In this document: positions 1 to 11,870 of the stretch, piece after piece | How positions within the stretch are numbered: position 1 is the stretch's first letter | Layout: the number at the start of each line of letters is the position of its first letter | Assembly: GCF_033118175.1 (NCBI RefSeq) | Contig: NC_083692.1 | Location: 89,136,501 to 89,200,500, forward strand | Origin: Dama dama | Lineage: Eukaryota > Chordata > Mammalia > Artiodactyla > Cervidae | DNA length: 64,000 nucleotides | Direction: 5' to 3' | Notes under the pieces: model-generated | The model's database searches: none | Seen by the model: the letters and a program-made list of their open reading frames with translations, nothing else | Told to the model about the DNA's origin: nothing | Made by a program: the position numbers and the translations under genes

Positions 1-624
1 CCTTGGCCACCCTTTGTGCCTAGGGGTGCCCACACCACTGCCAAAGTCTATCATATGGCTCTGAGCTGGAACTAATGCAGTCTCACAGACCTGGTTTGTA
101 GTCTAGCAGTGGGGCCTGGGTTCCCGGTGGGCCCATCCTCTTGACCTCAGGGACTTGTCACTGTGTGGGATCGTGGGGGTCAGAACAGAGCCAGAATGTG
201 GCCATCTAAAAGGTAGACCTGGAGTCAGGACCCTTCCTGCTTGTTTTCTCATAGAACGGTGTCTCTGCGTGTCTGCCTGTGTGCTTGGCTGTGCATGGCC
301 ATGTATGTATTTTCCTGTTCATCTTTGTTGTGTCTTCCAGAGGGCAGAACCCACAGCTTTTCTCCCCCTCTTCCCTCACCTGCCTTAGTGAGGGCTTAGG
401 ACTGTGAGACAGGCTGGGGTTGTGGGAGGAACACTGAGTCCGAGTCTCGATCCTGTGCTCAGCTCGGACCTGCTCTGTGATCTGGCCTCAGTTCCCTCAT
501 CTGTTGGAGTGGCGAGGTTGGGTTACCACGTCTTTAATTCACAAGCCTTACTTGGTTTACAGAAGGAGTGGGATTGATTTCCTGAGTTAATTACTTTCTA
601 GAAGTTCAAATTGGGAGTGCTTCG
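1..624. other. Left-edge intergenic sequence
   Basis: No exon, splice-bounded frame or clear repeat could be recognised. Gene order suggests PARP16 lies to the left. Confidence 0.5.
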
Positions 625-800
625 TTGTAGGCTGTCTGGGTTCATACAGAACCAGGTTTGAATCCCAGCTTTGCCATCTGCGCTGTGCCTCCTGAATTGT
701 TACTCTCCCTCAGGGTAGTGGTGATGACTGAACAAGATAAGCATGCGTAGAGGGTGGAGCGTCATGCCAGGCTCACAGTGGATGTTCAATAAACATTAGC
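625..800 (-). mobile_element. MIR SINE
   Basis: The antisense MIR pattern is clear: GTTTGAATCCCAGCTTTGCC, then GTGATGACTGAACAAGAT, ending TGTTCAATAAACATTAGC. The AATAAA near 788 belongs to the repeat and is not a gene poly(A) signal. Confidence 0.75.
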
Positions 801-2984
801 TTCTGTCCTCATGTAGGGTCTTTCCAGCTTTCTTACCTTATAAATTCTGGGTTAGTAGACATGTCTAATTGAGATAATTGGAACCTCCTGTTTGGGGAGC
901 TCAGGCGCTATGTTGCTTGAGGGGGCACAGTTGGATGAGACAGTCTGGCCCTTCAATGCCTTCTGAGAGGCTGCCAACTCATATGTGTGTGAGCCTCTCC
1001 CTCCACTCCATTCTCTGACTTGGATCTTTGACATTTTCTTAGTTTTTACGAAAAGCACCATGGAACACAGATCCAACGCTCTTTTCTGACCCGATTCTGC
1101 CCCGAGCCCATCCCTGGTGCTGCAGGACGCTGAGCTAAGTAGGGTCAGGCCACAGGGAGGAGCTGGGTCAGGGAAGGCCTCGGGCCGCCCAACATGTCTG
1201 GGCCTGTCTGACACCAGCCCCAGTAGTGGGCAGCCCCAGCTAGGCGGCGAGCACCTGTCTTCCATGATTGATGCTCCTTGATTGAGGGCATCACTCTGCT
1301 CCTGCGCATGTGGCCTTAGGATCCGGGAGCACTGTGGAGACTGAGGAGACCTCCATAACTCCTGTTCCCCCAAGTCTTCCAGAATGGCTAAGTTCCAGCA
1401 GGAATGACATGGAGGGGGTTGGGAGAGGCAGGTGACGGCGTCTCTCAGCCAGGGCTGGTGGGAGTGGCCATCTTGGGAATCCCCTGGAGCCTGTGAAAAC
1501 TGGCAGCTCTTGGACTCTCCGGAAATATCCCTGACCTGGAGGGAATGAGGGAGGGGTCCAGGGCCTAGCCAGGGATTCTGAAATGAGAAATGCGCTGAGT
1601 ATGAGCTCAGGGTAGCTGAGGTGCTGAGGGAGGCCCTCAAGGAGAGGGTCTGCCCTTGAGATCATCCTGGGCACCCCTCTGACCCACCCTTCTACACACA
1701 CACATGGGTGATGGAGAACTGGTTTGATGATCTCTCAGCTCCAGAGGTGACTGGACAGGTAGGAGCAACTTAAACTGCAAAAGTCCCTCTGGGAGTTATT
1801 TTGATATCCCCCCATCATCACTGGACTGCTCTATTTGGAGCCAGAACTGGAAATTTTCCTCTTAAAAAAAAAAAAAAAGAAAACAAGGGCACAAGTGGGT
1901 TGAGCCCAAAATCATGTGTTTAAGGAAATTTCTGCTTCATGCTGGCTAGGATAGGGAATGTCTGGTCAAAGAGCTGCTGACGGCCAGGGTCTCTGTAAGT
2001 AAACAGACCGCCTCTGGTGGCCATCCTGAGCTCATTTCCCTCACCGGTGTGCGAGGAGGGTGAGGTCACCCAAGGAGGGCCTCCTGGGCATGCAGTCTGT
2101 CAGTGAGTAGGTCGAAGGCCCAGTGAGCGCCAGCGGTCTCAGCACGGCTGTCCAGTTATCGCGAACAGCTGCTTCTCATGCAGGCAGTTCTGACACCCTC
2201 CTACACATGGTCGTCTGTGATGGGACTCCAGCCTCATCCATGATCTCACAGCCGGGGGTGTTCCTGGGAAATTTGGGATTCATTGTGCAGTCCCTTGCTT
2301 CCATGCAAGGCCCCTTCCTCAACCAGAGAGCGGGGTCTCCTTTGGTCTATGGAGAGAGGCACCTAGGTTGGGTTTGGTTGCAAGGAGTGGCCTCTGGAAG
2401 TACAGGCCCGTGTCCTGCCCCTGTGGACAGCAGGCTTTGGTGGCACGCACCACTGCCTGTCTCCTGGGGCCAGACAGCCAGGTCCACTGGGGGAGTTTCC
2501 ATGAGCAGAGGCCCCAATTCAGGGGAGGTGGGGTGGGGAAGAAGCCACAAAACCCTCTCTGTGTCTCCTGAACAGGCTCTTGCTAAGCACAGCAGTCTCC
2601 AGGTGAGGCTGTTATGGCGTTTGGGAGCCCTGCAGCAGTTGTTGAGGAGCAGCTGCCAGAGGCTGGGTCATGCTCTGCGGCCTTCTCCCTGGTCACCCTG
2701 TGCCATCCTCACTTCCCCTCCCGGCTGGGTGGTGGGGAGCCATGAGCCTCCAAGTAGACAGGCGGCCAGCAGCTTCTTGGCAGTGAGCCTCAGCTTTTCA
2801 TTTCTTTGTGTCCCCCAGAATCCTGACCTTACAGGGGACTCACCAGTCACACAGCCCTACCCCACAGAGCAACCGGCCCGCTCAAAGCCCACTTGACTCA
2901 CCGCAGGCTGACTGAGAAACGCTGACTGGCCAGCTCACAGAAGACTCACTGCCTGCTTGATGCGCAGCCTAACTGCCCAATAAA
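801..2984. other. GC-rich intergenic sequence without a recognised gene
   Basis: Open frames on both strands here (up to about 260 codons) overlap one another and show no domain motif, splice context or codon signature; they look like chance frames in GC-rich DNA. An A-run lies near 1864-1878. Confidence 0.55.
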
Positions 2985-3720
2985 TCTACGTATTCGACAA
3001 ACAGTAATTGAGCACCTTTCTTGTACCCACTGTTATGCTGGGTGCAGGGGATACAGTAGTGAACAAGACAGACAAGATTCCTACTCTTAGGGAGCTGACA
3101 GCAAATAAAACAATGACAGAGTGATGTGTGTGTGTGTGTGTGCATTTTTGTTTGTTTTTAATTTTTAAAATTTTAAAAAGAAATTTTTGGCCATACCATG
3201 CAGCATGTGGGATCTTAGTTCCCCAACCAGGGATTGAACCTGCGCCCCCTACATTTAAAGTGCAGAGTCTTAACCAGTGGACCACTAGGGAAGTCCCAAG
3301 GGTGTGATATATGTATGTATTATGAAGAAAATAAACAGGATTCTATAGGAGAGAGTAGCCATCAGGCCCTACCCTGGATATAATGGTCAGGGAAGACCTC
3401 CCAGATGCATAATCTGAGAATTGAGGAATGAGAATGAGGGGGAAAAGAAGGAAACATTCAGCGAGCCCGTGGAAGAACTTTCCAGATAGAGTGAAAGCAA
3501 TGCTAAGGCCTTGAGACAGGGAAGAGCTTGGTGTCACCCTGGAATAATAAGACTGATTTGACGGAACGTGGTGAGTGAGCAGAGGGTGGCGTGAAGCTAA
3601 GGTTGCAGAGGAGGCCAGAGCAGACCAGACAGGCCTTGTAAGCCACAGGAAGGAGTTAGGTAGGTGTGAGGGGAAGGCCTGAGGACTTCAAGCGAAAGTG
3701 TGACACATACTCAAGAAGAA
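2985..3720 (-). mobile_element. L2-like LINE, left part
   Basis: Sequence at 2985-3110 resembles the antisense L2 3' end (AGTAATTGAGCACC, GGGGATACAGTAGTGAACAAG). 3299-3720 continues in the same style (GGCCTTGAGACAGGGAAGAGC). It is interrupted by a TG run (3126-3142) and a CHR SINE. A continuation appears after 6115. Confidence 0.5.
3143..3297 (-). mobile_element. CHR-type tRNA-Glu SINE
   Basis: The antisense CHR signature is TTAGTTCCCCAACCAGGG, then TTAACCAGTGGACCAC and AGGGAAGTCCC at the end. Confidence 0.85.
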
Positions 3721-3727
3721 ATACATA

Positions 3728-3835
3728 GGGACTTCCCTGGTGGTTCAGTGGTTAGGACTCCATGCTTCCAATGTAGGGGCATGGGTTGGGGAACTAAGAT
3801 CCTGCCTGCCACATGGCCAATTAATAGATAAATAG
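3728..3835 (+). mobile_element. CHR-type SINE
   Basis: Starts GGGACTTCCCTGGTGGTTCA and contains GGTTAGGACTCCATGCTTCC and a degenerate B box. It is 3'-shortened. Confidence 0.85.
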
Positions 3836-3894
3836 CACCTAATGCTGGCTCTGAGGTAGAAAAGAAAAAAACAGATAGCCTGGATAACACTCTA

Positions 3895-4535
3895 TCCACT
3901 AAAGAAATTGAATTTGTAGTTTAAAATATTCCCGCAAAGAAAACTTCAGATCTGGATGCCTTTACTGGTGAATTCTCCCAAACATAAGGAAAAATTACCA
4001 ATTTTTATAAAATCCTTCAGAAAATTGAAAAGGAAGGAATAGTTCTTAACTAATTCAGAGACTAGCATTACTCTGATACCAAAACCAGACATGATCATAA
4101 ATGCAAAAACTTAATAAAAATTCTAGCAAAGTAAACCCAGCAATGTATAAAAGAAAATTCATCGTGACCAAGGGGGGTAAACCCAGAAATGCCAGCTTGA
4201 ATAAACATTTGAAAATCAATTCATATAATTCACCATATTAGCAAACTGAAAAAGGGAAAAACAAACAACTTTACCTCAATAGATGTAAGAAAAGGATTTG
4301 ACAAAATTCAACACTTATGTTTGATAAAAAACCCTCAGCAAAGTAGGAAAAGAAGGGAAGTCCCTCAATGTGGAATCTATGAAAAACTAAAGACTAACAT
4401 ATAATAGTTAATGGTTAAAGACTGAGTACTTTCCTTCATGAGACAAGAGTGTCTGTTCTTATTACTTCTGTTTAACATTGTACCAGAGGTCCTAGCCAGT
4501 GCAATATAGCAAGAAAAATTAATAAAAGGAGAATA
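3895..4535 (+). mobile_element. L1 ORF2 fragment (reverse transcriptase region), decayed
   Basis: Remnants of the L1 ORF2 coding sequence are readable (ATACCAAAACCAGACATG, CACCATATTAGCAAACTGAA, GACAAAATTCAACACTTATG) with many stops and frameshifts. Confidence 0.75.
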
Positions 4536-4889
4536 ACAACTGAGTCAAATGGTGTGTTTCATTTGTAAGAAAGTACCATAATGTTACTGAAAGTTTTTAC
4601 ACAATTTTACATTCCTATCAGTAGGAGAATTATAGTGTGTTTTATATAGCTGATGCCATATGCTCTCCAACACTTGGTAAGGTCAGTCTTTTAATTTTAG
4701 CTTTCCTAAAAGTGGATGTGTAGTGGTATCTCTGTATTTTAATTTATAGTTCCCTAATAACCAAGGAGCACTTTTCATGTTCTTATTTGCTGCTTGTGTA
4801 CCTTCTCTGGAGAAGTGTCTGTTTAAAACTCTTTCTCATTTAAAAATAAAATATTTTTTTGTGCCTTCTTACTGAACTGCATATATTTT

Positions 4890-5690
4890 TTCCTTTTTTT
4901 TTTTTTTAATTTTTTTATTGAAGGATAATTGCTTTACAGAATTTTGTTGTTTTCTGTCAAACCTCAACATGAATCAGCCATACTGCTACTGCTAAGTCAG
5001 TTCAGTCGTGTCCGACTCTGTGCAACCCCATCCCTGGGATTCTCCAGGTAAGGACATTGGAGTGGGTTGCCATTTCCTTCTCCAATGCATAAAAGTGAAA
5101 AGTGAAAGTGAAGTCGCTCAGCCATGTCCGACTCTTCGCGACCCCAAGGACTGCAGCCTACCAGGCTCCTCCGTCCATGGGATTTTCCAGGCAAGAGTAC
5201 TGGAGTGGGGTGCCATTGCCTTCTCCGTGAATCAGCCATGGGTATACATATATCCCCTCGCTTTTGAACCTCCCTATCATCCCCCTCCCCAGCCCACCCC
5301 TCTAGGCTGATACAGAGCCCGTTTGAGTTTCCTGAGCTATGCAGCAATTTCCCGTTGGCTATCTATTTTGCATATGGTAATATAAGTTTCCATGTTACTC
5401 TTTCCATACATCTCATCTTCTCCCCTCTCCTCATGTCCATAAGTCTATTCTCTGTGTCTCTTTCTCCACTGATGCCCTATAAATATATTCTTCAGAACCA
5501 TTTTTCTAGATTTCATATATGTGCATTAGCATATGATATTTATCTTTCTCTTTTTGACTCACTTCACTCTGTATAAATAGGTTCTAGGTTCATCCACCTC
5601 ATCAGAACTGACTCAAATGTGTTTCTTTTTATGGCTAAGTAATATTCCATTGTGTATATATACCACAACTTCTTTATCCATTTGTATTTT
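4890..5690 (-). mobile_element. Ruminant L1 (L1_BT-type) 3' end
   Basis: Begins with a T-run (antisense poly-A) and shows the ruminant L1 3' UTR pattern (GATAATTGCTTTACAG, CAACATGAATCAGCCAT, ATTCCATTGTGTATATATAC). It is interrupted by BOV-A2 at 4982-5227. Confidence 0.8.
4982..5227 (-). mobile_element. BOV-A2 dimeric SINE with target duplication
   Basis: Two antisense BovA monomers are joined head to tail (two copies of the GTCCGACTCT and CTGGAGTGGG blocks). The insertion is flanked by the 12-bp duplication TGAATCAGCCAT at 4970-4981 and 5228-5239. Confidence 0.9.
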
Positions 5691-5984
5691 TAAGTATATT
5701 CTAATACAAATTCTTTCTTCATGTATTCTGGGTCTATTCTTTCTTAATGTATTCTAGATCTATTATAAATACATTTTTAAAAAGTATATTCTAGGTATAA
5801 GTCCTCTGTAGGATATATTTTACAAATATTTTCTCCCAATGGTGGCCATCTTTTCATTTTCCTAGTGGTTTCTTTTAGATAGCAAGTGTTAATTTTAATC
5901 GTCTAGTTTGTTGTTTTTTCTTTTATTGTTAGCACTATTTGTAACATATCTGAGAACTCTGTCCAACTCAAGGTTATAAAGATT

Positions 5985-6110
5985 ACTGATAATTTCACAG
6001 GTGTATCCAATATGTCAAAACTTATCAAATTGGATAGTCCAATTGTATCCAATTGTATGTGTAATTGTATGTTAACTATACCTCAGTAAAGTTGCTCAAA
6101 AAACCTGAAA
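5985..6110 (+). mobile_element. L1 3' UTR end
   Basis: GTCAAAACTTATCAAATTGG followed by ATGTTAACTATACCTCAGTA is the sense-strand end of an old L1, probably the same element as 3895-4535. Confidence 0.55.
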
Positions 6111-6114
6111 CCTG

Positions 6115-6760
6115 ATCTAATTTTTTAAAATTAATTCTGGCTGCTATGAGGAGAAGGGGCTGGGGTGGGAGAGTGGGTAAGAGTAGGAACTGCGGGTATT
6201 TAGGAGACTGTTATAGTCGTACTGGTGAGAGATACTGGTGACAGTGGAAATGAAGAGGAGGGGCTTCCCTGGTGGCACAGACAGTAAAGATTCTGCCTGT
6301 GATGCAGGAGACCTGGGTTCAGTCCTTGGGTCGAGAAGATCCCCTAGAGAAGGGAATGGCTACCCACTCCTGTATTCTTGCTCTAGGAAATCCCGTGGAC
6401 AGAGGAGCCTGTTGGGCTATAGGCCATGGGTTGCAAAGAGTCGGACACGACTGTGCAACTATCACTTTTCAGACATATTTGAGAAATATTTTGAGACCTA
6501 AATAAAAATGCACTAACAGACTTATAAGATATGAGAGAAATGGAGAGATCTAGGATGGCTACCAAATTTCCAACTTGAGTGCTGAGTGGCTGGGGTTGCC
6601 TGGTCAGGAAGACTTGGGGGTAGAGATGGGAATGGAACCAGACTCCTCTTTTTGTCTACCTGTGAAGATGGCTAGACTTCAAGAGAAGGGTCTGAGTGGA
6701 GTATTAGTCACCCTGAGAGAATAAACGAATAAGAAGCTTGAAAATAGCCTTGGGCATTCC
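6115..6760 (-). mobile_element. L2-like LINE, right part
   Basis: AATTCTGGCTGCTATGAGG onward resumes the ancient repeat seen at 3299-3720. It is interrupted by a Bov-tA SINE at 6261-6470. Confidence 0.4.
6261..6470 (+). mobile_element. Bov-tA SINE
   Basis: A tRNA-Glu-derived head (GGGCTTCCCTGGTGGCACAG) is joined to a BovA body (GTCGGACACGACTGTGCAAC). Open frames here are SINE translations. Confidence 0.9.
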
Positions 6761-6830
6761 AACACTTGGAGATTCCCTGAAGGAGCCGGTAAAGTTCCTC
6801 AGGAAGGAACAACTAGAGAACTACCAATCA

Positions 6831-7300
6831 TATTAATTTCCTATGGCTGCTGTGACAAATTACCACAAACTGGTGCCTTTAAACAACTAAAAGTTTATTA
6901 GCTCAGTTCTGGGGGGCCAGAAGTTCAAAATCAGATGCCTGGGCTGAAATCAAGTCATCAGCAGGGCCATATTCCTTCTGGAGGGTCCAGGGGACAATGC
7001 ATTCTTTCACTCTTCCAGATTCTGGCCGCTGTTGGTGTTCCTTGACCTGAGCTTCATCACTCTAGTCTCTGTCTCCATGGTCACGTACTTCCTCCTCTCC
7101 TGTCGATGTCAAATCTCCCTCTGCCTCAGTCTTCTAGGGACACGTGTCATAGGATTTAGAGCCCACCCAGAAAATCGAGGATGATCTCCTCATCTCAAGA
7201 TCTTTAGCTTAATTATATTCATAAAGATCTTTTCTTCCCCCAAACAAGGAGATGAGCCTGTGGACATATCTTTTGGGGGCCATTATTCAACCCACTGTAC
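6831..7300 (+). mobile_element. MaLR-like solo LTR (MLT1 group)
   Basis: CCTATGGCTGCTGTGACAAA, CCACAAACTGGTGCC and the 3' part with GGGGGCCATTATTCAACCCA match the layout of old mammalian MaLR LTRs. The subfamily is uncertain. Confidence 0.6.
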
Positions 7301-7479
7301 CAGCTGATTGACAGACTAAAGGAGTGACTAATTAAGTAATAAAAGTTGGCAGAGCTCCCTATGCCTGGGAAGAGGGACCGAGGATGTCAAGTATAGGGTG
7401 CATAGGACCTAGGCTGCTCTTAGCTTGAGCATGTGTGTGGGAGACTGTTACGGAGAGGGGATGTACTGTGGACAGGAAT

Positions 7480-8090
7480 CTCCTAGCCCTTCCAGACCTG
7501 ACTCAGCATCTGGCAGGGGTCATCCATGCTGTAGCCAAAGTGACCTTTATGTTACAAATCTGTTCATGTCACGCCCCAATGAGTGGCCCTTCAATAGCTT
7601 CCTGCAGCTTTAGGCCAAAGACAAATATTCTCGCCTACCTACAAGGTCTAGGGGCCTGGTCTCAGCCCACCTCTGCAGCCTTGTCTCACACCTTCGTCCT
7701 CTGCTGTCTGCCTCCAAGGACACTGGCTGCCTCTCAGGTCCTTGCCTACTGTTGCAGGGTCATGGTTATGGTTTTCTCTGCCTGGAAGGTTCTTCTTCAA
7801 CTCACTTCATGGAGTTAGCAACAACTAATACTTTGGATCTCAACCCAAATGTCTCTTCTTCAGGGAATTCATCCTTGAGTCCCTGGTCCAGGTCATACTA
7901 ATGTGTAATAAATTTCTCATGGCTCCCCGTACTCATCTTCCATAGTACTCTCAGAGTATACAGTTGTGTACATATTTGTAATATTATTTTATTAGTGTTT
8001 GTCTCTACCACTAGACCATAAGGGAGGGTTTGTATGACTTACCACTCTTATCACAAGTGCCTTGTACAGTGCTTGGCACACAAGTGGAGT
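7480..8090 (+). mobile_element. L2 LINE 3' portion
   Basis: The sense-strand L2 pattern is GTTTTCTCTGCCTGGAAGG, CTCAACCCAAATGTCTC, then GTGCCTTGTACAGTGCTTGG near the end. Confidence 0.65.
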
Positions 8091-8093
8091 ATG

Positions 8094-8590
8094 TGGTAGT
8101 TTTGAAACATGTCTGCAAATTTTTTGATACTCTTCTCATCAAGAGATAGAGTCCTGTTGACCTCCCTTTAAATATGGGCTGGTCTAAAAAAAAAAAAAAA
8201 ATGGGCTGGTCTAATGACTTGCCTCTAGTTAACAGAATGTGGCAGAAGAAATTCAGTATGACATCTAAGGCTTGGTCATGAAAGGAGTATGGTTTCCTCC
8301 TGGCCTGATTTCTTTTTTGGATGCTCCCTTTCAGAAACAGCTGCCATGCTGTGATGATGCCCAGGCCACATAGAGAGGGCACAGGTAGGTGTTTCAGCAA
8401 AAAGCCCCACTGAGAACTTAGCCGATACCCAATATCAACTGGCAGACATGTACTGAGGGAAGCTTAGAGGAGGTGATTCCAGCCTCAGCCTCTGACTGAG
8501 AAACCCTGAGTGAGAATTGCCTAGCTGAACCCAGTGACTCCTGGAACCATGAGAGATGAAAAAATAACTGATTGTTGTTATTAAATAACT
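8094..8590 (+). mobile_element. MLT1-type MaLR LTR
   Basis: A long match in layout to MLT1 LTRs: TTTTTTGATACTCTTCTCAT, CAGAATGTGGCAGAAG, GAAACAGCTGCCATGCTGTG, CAACTGGCAGACATG, ending TGATTGTTGTTATTAA. It carries a small oligo(A) insertion at 8187-8200. Confidence 0.75.
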
Positions 8591-9380
8591 GATCATTATT
8601 GTTATTATTACATATAAGTTTGGGATGATTTGTTACTTAGAAGTGGATTGGAACAGGGTCCAAGAAATACTCAATAGATGTATTGAATGAATATATGTGG
8701 AGAGGTCTGGCTGAGGGAATATTGCCTTTGCTTTAGCTCTGTATAAATTTTTGTTGGTAACTCTCAGTTGTTGCTGCTCCAAGAGATCTTGGAGATCCTG
8801 GAAGCCCCAATCTAAGAGCCTGTACTCATACTTAGCCAAGAGAAGACTCGCAGAAACTCTGCCCAGAGCAGAGAGCATGGCGAGGTCATAAAAAATGAGC
8901 TCTGGCAAGAAACTCAGCGTGCATTCATGTCACCGTGGGTTATTAATCTTGGGCCATGCATGGTTTCAGGGGAGCAAAAACATACATTTCCCCTGCATGT
9001 GTATTTTCCTAGGGGGAGGGTCTCTAGGCTGTCATTTTTATCAAGTTTTTTAAATGCCTATGTCCCCAAAGTGTTAAGAACTACTGATTTAGCACAGCAA
9101 TCTAAATTTCTAGATTAAAAAACTGAGAACACCTCATTTTCTAGTAAAAGAGATGGACAAAATACCCTAAATAAGCTTCCTTCTGCAAACAATTCTGGAT
9201 AAAAGAGAAGAAAAACTTCTAATGCACTGACGAGCTGGCAAGAAAATGAGGAATACTCAGCCCCTAAAACTCAAGAATCCAGAGAGGTAAGTTGAGCTAT
9301 TTTTTAATGTATTTGTTTGTTTATACTGTGGAGACCGCTTAATCTCTCCCATATACATAATGAAATCTATGCTGTTAACA
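8591..9380. other. Intergenic, nothing recognised
   Basis: AT-rich sequence without gene, RNA or clear repeat signature. Confidence 0.5.
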
Positions 9381-9616
9381 AATTTTATTTATTTATTTGG
9401 CTGTGTTGGGTCTTAGTTGCAGCACACGTGGAATCTTCGTTGCGTCACGAGGGATCTTTCACTGTGGCTCGTAGACTCCCCAGCTGTGGCCCACAGGGTC
9501 AGCAGCTGTGGTGCCTGGGCTTAGTTACTCCAAGGCACATGGGATCTTAGTTCCCAAACCCATGTGTCCTGCATTGCAAGGTGAGTTCTTAACCACTGGA
9601 CTGCCAGGGAAGTCCC
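9381..9616 (-). mobile_element. Long CHR-type SINE
   Basis: An antisense long-form CHR: TTATTTGGCTGTGTTGGGTC, GTGGCTCGTAGACTCC, TTCTTAACCACTGGACTGCC, AGGGAAGTCCC. Confidence 0.88.
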
Positions 9617-10239
9617 CCCTCTTAACCAAAATTTAAGTGTACAGTACAATACTGTTAACTATAAGCACAATCTTGTACAGCAGATCCCTACAGCTTTTTC
9701 ACTTTGCACAAGTGACACTTTATTATTTTTATTTCTTAACTCAGTAAACTTGAACTTGGTCATATAGAATGGGGTGATATGAGAGAAATCAGTGTTGTAG
9801 TAGTAACTGGCTCTCCAACAAGACAAAGTACCCTATTTTTAGTGTTTGCTGATTTCCAAGGTGCAAATATTCCTAGCATAGCCAGTTTCAAGCTCTCAAT
9901 GGTACCGGGAACTGACACTCCAAATTCCTAAGTATTTGGTTCTTCTGAGTTGGTAGGAGCCAGTTCCAGCACACTGCTGAGAGAAACTCAAGCTGTCTCT
10001 AAGGTGGGAAGTCTGATAAGACCTTTCTTGCATAAGATTGGGACTTCAGTGAATGAATGGACCAGATAAAAGCACCACTACCACCCAACAGACTGAAAAG
10101 AAAAATGCCTATCTTAACGTCCCTCTTCTCAGGAGAAATAAAATAGCCCCTGCAAATTCACAACTGTAAGGCATATCTATGTCATTTGAAGCCCAAATTC
10201 ACACTACTTGGGTGGTCTGAAAAATTTCAGTCCAGCAGT
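9617..10239. other. Intergenic, possible old L1 debris
   Basis: TACTGTTAACTATAAGCAC near 9650 resembles a common L1-associated stretch. The rest is not assignable. Confidence 0.35.
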
Positions 10240-11635
10240 TAATTTAGAGTGGTCCCAGTCTGGTAACACTGTGAGAATCTGGCAAATCAAATGCAAATAC
10301 TCCTGGAAAAACCCACCTTCACCCCAAGTCTCAAGAATTCCCACAGAGAAAGCCCCAAATAGCTTCTAGCTGAAAATCACCAAACAACAGATGGTGGAAA
10401 CAAGTCTGTGTTGTCTTTAGATACTGGAATTATCAGACAAATAGTATAAAATGACATGTTTAAAATGCTGAAAGAGTAGAAGAGAAAGTTCAAAATTTGA
10501 TCAGTGAGCAAGATACCCTGAAAAAGCATCAAGTATATTTGAACAAGAATTAGAATGTCCTTCTAGAAATTTAAGATATCTTAACTAAATCTACAAATTC
10601 AATGGTTGTGTTAAATAGAAGATTAGACACAATTGATTATATCAGGCACAATAAAATTATAACTGGATGATAGAATTGAAGAAATTCTCTAAAGTGCAGC
10701 ATAGAGAAATAAAAAGATGGAAAATATGAAACAGTAGTTAAAAGATATGCGGGATAGGTTGAGATGGTCCAAAATACAGATAATCAGAGGTTTCAGAAGG
10801 AGAGCAGAGAGATTATGAGACAGAAGTAATATTGGAATAGTTAGTGGATGAGATTCATCCAGAAATCCATCAATTCATGCATTTAAGAATCTTGGTAAAT
10901 CCTCAAAAGAATTAATCAAAAGAAACCCACAAATAGACATATCATAGTGAAAATGCAGATTGCCAAAGATGAAGTCTTAAATAGGAGATTATTTTCAAAG
11001 TAGTGACAATTAGACCAAAACAGGTGATTTCTTAACAGCTGGAAGATAGTAGAATTGTATTTTTAATGTGCTGAGGGAAAATGATTGTCAGACAAGAATT
11101 CTAAAACAAGTGAAAAGATATTTTAAGAATAAGTAAAAAATAATGATACGATGAGATGAACAAAACTATATTTGCCACTGGCAAGCAGAAAGAAAGTGAT
11201 TCCAGATGGAAGAAATTAAAGACAAGAAGGATTGCAGAGCAAAGAAAGTGGTACCTGTATCAGTAAAAACAAATATTGTATAAATAATATTAACAATGTC
11301 TTGTGAGCTTAAAAAAAGATAAAATTCAAATATATAAAAGCAGTCATATATAAGCTAAAAGGGGAGTGATTAGAATTAGTTCTAAGGTCCTTGTTTTATT
11401 TAAGAGAAAAGATATTGGCTAATGTCAAACAGGCAAAATGTGCACATTAAAGTTTCTAGTATAACCTCTAAGAATAGCAAAAACAAGTATAATTTGCAAA
11501 CTAGTAAAGGAGAAAAATGGAATAAGAAAAAATAATCAAGAAAACAAGAAACAATACAAAAAGAAATCAAGAAAAGGCATGAAAAATACAAATTAATAAG
11601 TACATATACATTTACATACATACACACATACATAT

Positions 11636-11665
11636 ATATGTGTGTGTGTGTGTGTGTCTGTGTAT
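11636..11665. repeat. TG microsatellite
   Basis: Alternating TA then TG units, likely polymorphic. Confidence 0.8.
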
Positions 11666-11726
11666 GTATCAGTATTTTAATAAATATGCATGGACTAAAT
11701 GCTTCAGTTAGATGAAAAATATTTCT

Positions 11727-11870
11727 GGGACTTCCCTGGTGGTCCAGTGGCTAAGACTCCACGTTACCATTGCAGAGGGGCCCCAGATATGATCCCTGAT
11801 CAGGGAAAAAAAAACCCCATAGCGCAGCTAAGACACAGGGCAGCCAAATAAATAAATAAATATTTTTTAA
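11727..11870 (+). mobile_element. CHR-type SINE
   Basis: GGGACTTCCCTGGTGGTCCA head and an AAATAAATAAATA tail, nested in the LINE at 10240-12290. Confidence 0.88.

Larger units (their letters stand above)
4540..5985 (-). mobile_element. Old L1 3' half, antisense, interrupted
   Basis: 4540-4888 (TTACATTCCTATCAG, GGATGTGTAGTGGTATCTC, TCTGGAGAAGTGTCTG) and 5690-5985 (TATTTTCTCCCAATGGTGG) read as one antisense L1 ORF2 3' region. It is split by a younger ruminant L1 at about 4890-5690. Confidence 0.65.

Noticed and set aside
788..793. AATAAA as the poly(A) signal of an upstream gene
   Set aside because: It is the terminal part of an antisense MIR element.
852..1640. 262-codon minus-strand open frame
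   Set aside because: No domain, no splice context, overlapping frames on both strands and compositionally GC-driven; looks like chance.
2005..2030. CTCF-like GGCCACCAGAGGCGG on the minus strand
   Set aside because: One core G is missing, breaking the GGC register; too weak to call.
2123..2896. 257-codon plus-strand open frame
   Set aside because: Overlaps other frames, no recognisable motif; the sequence has no gene-like flanks.
5008..5310. Recurrent peptide with a GSSVHGIFQARVLEWG-like sequence, seen at many places in the window
   Set aside because: Translation of BovA/Bov-tA SINE sequence, not a gene family.
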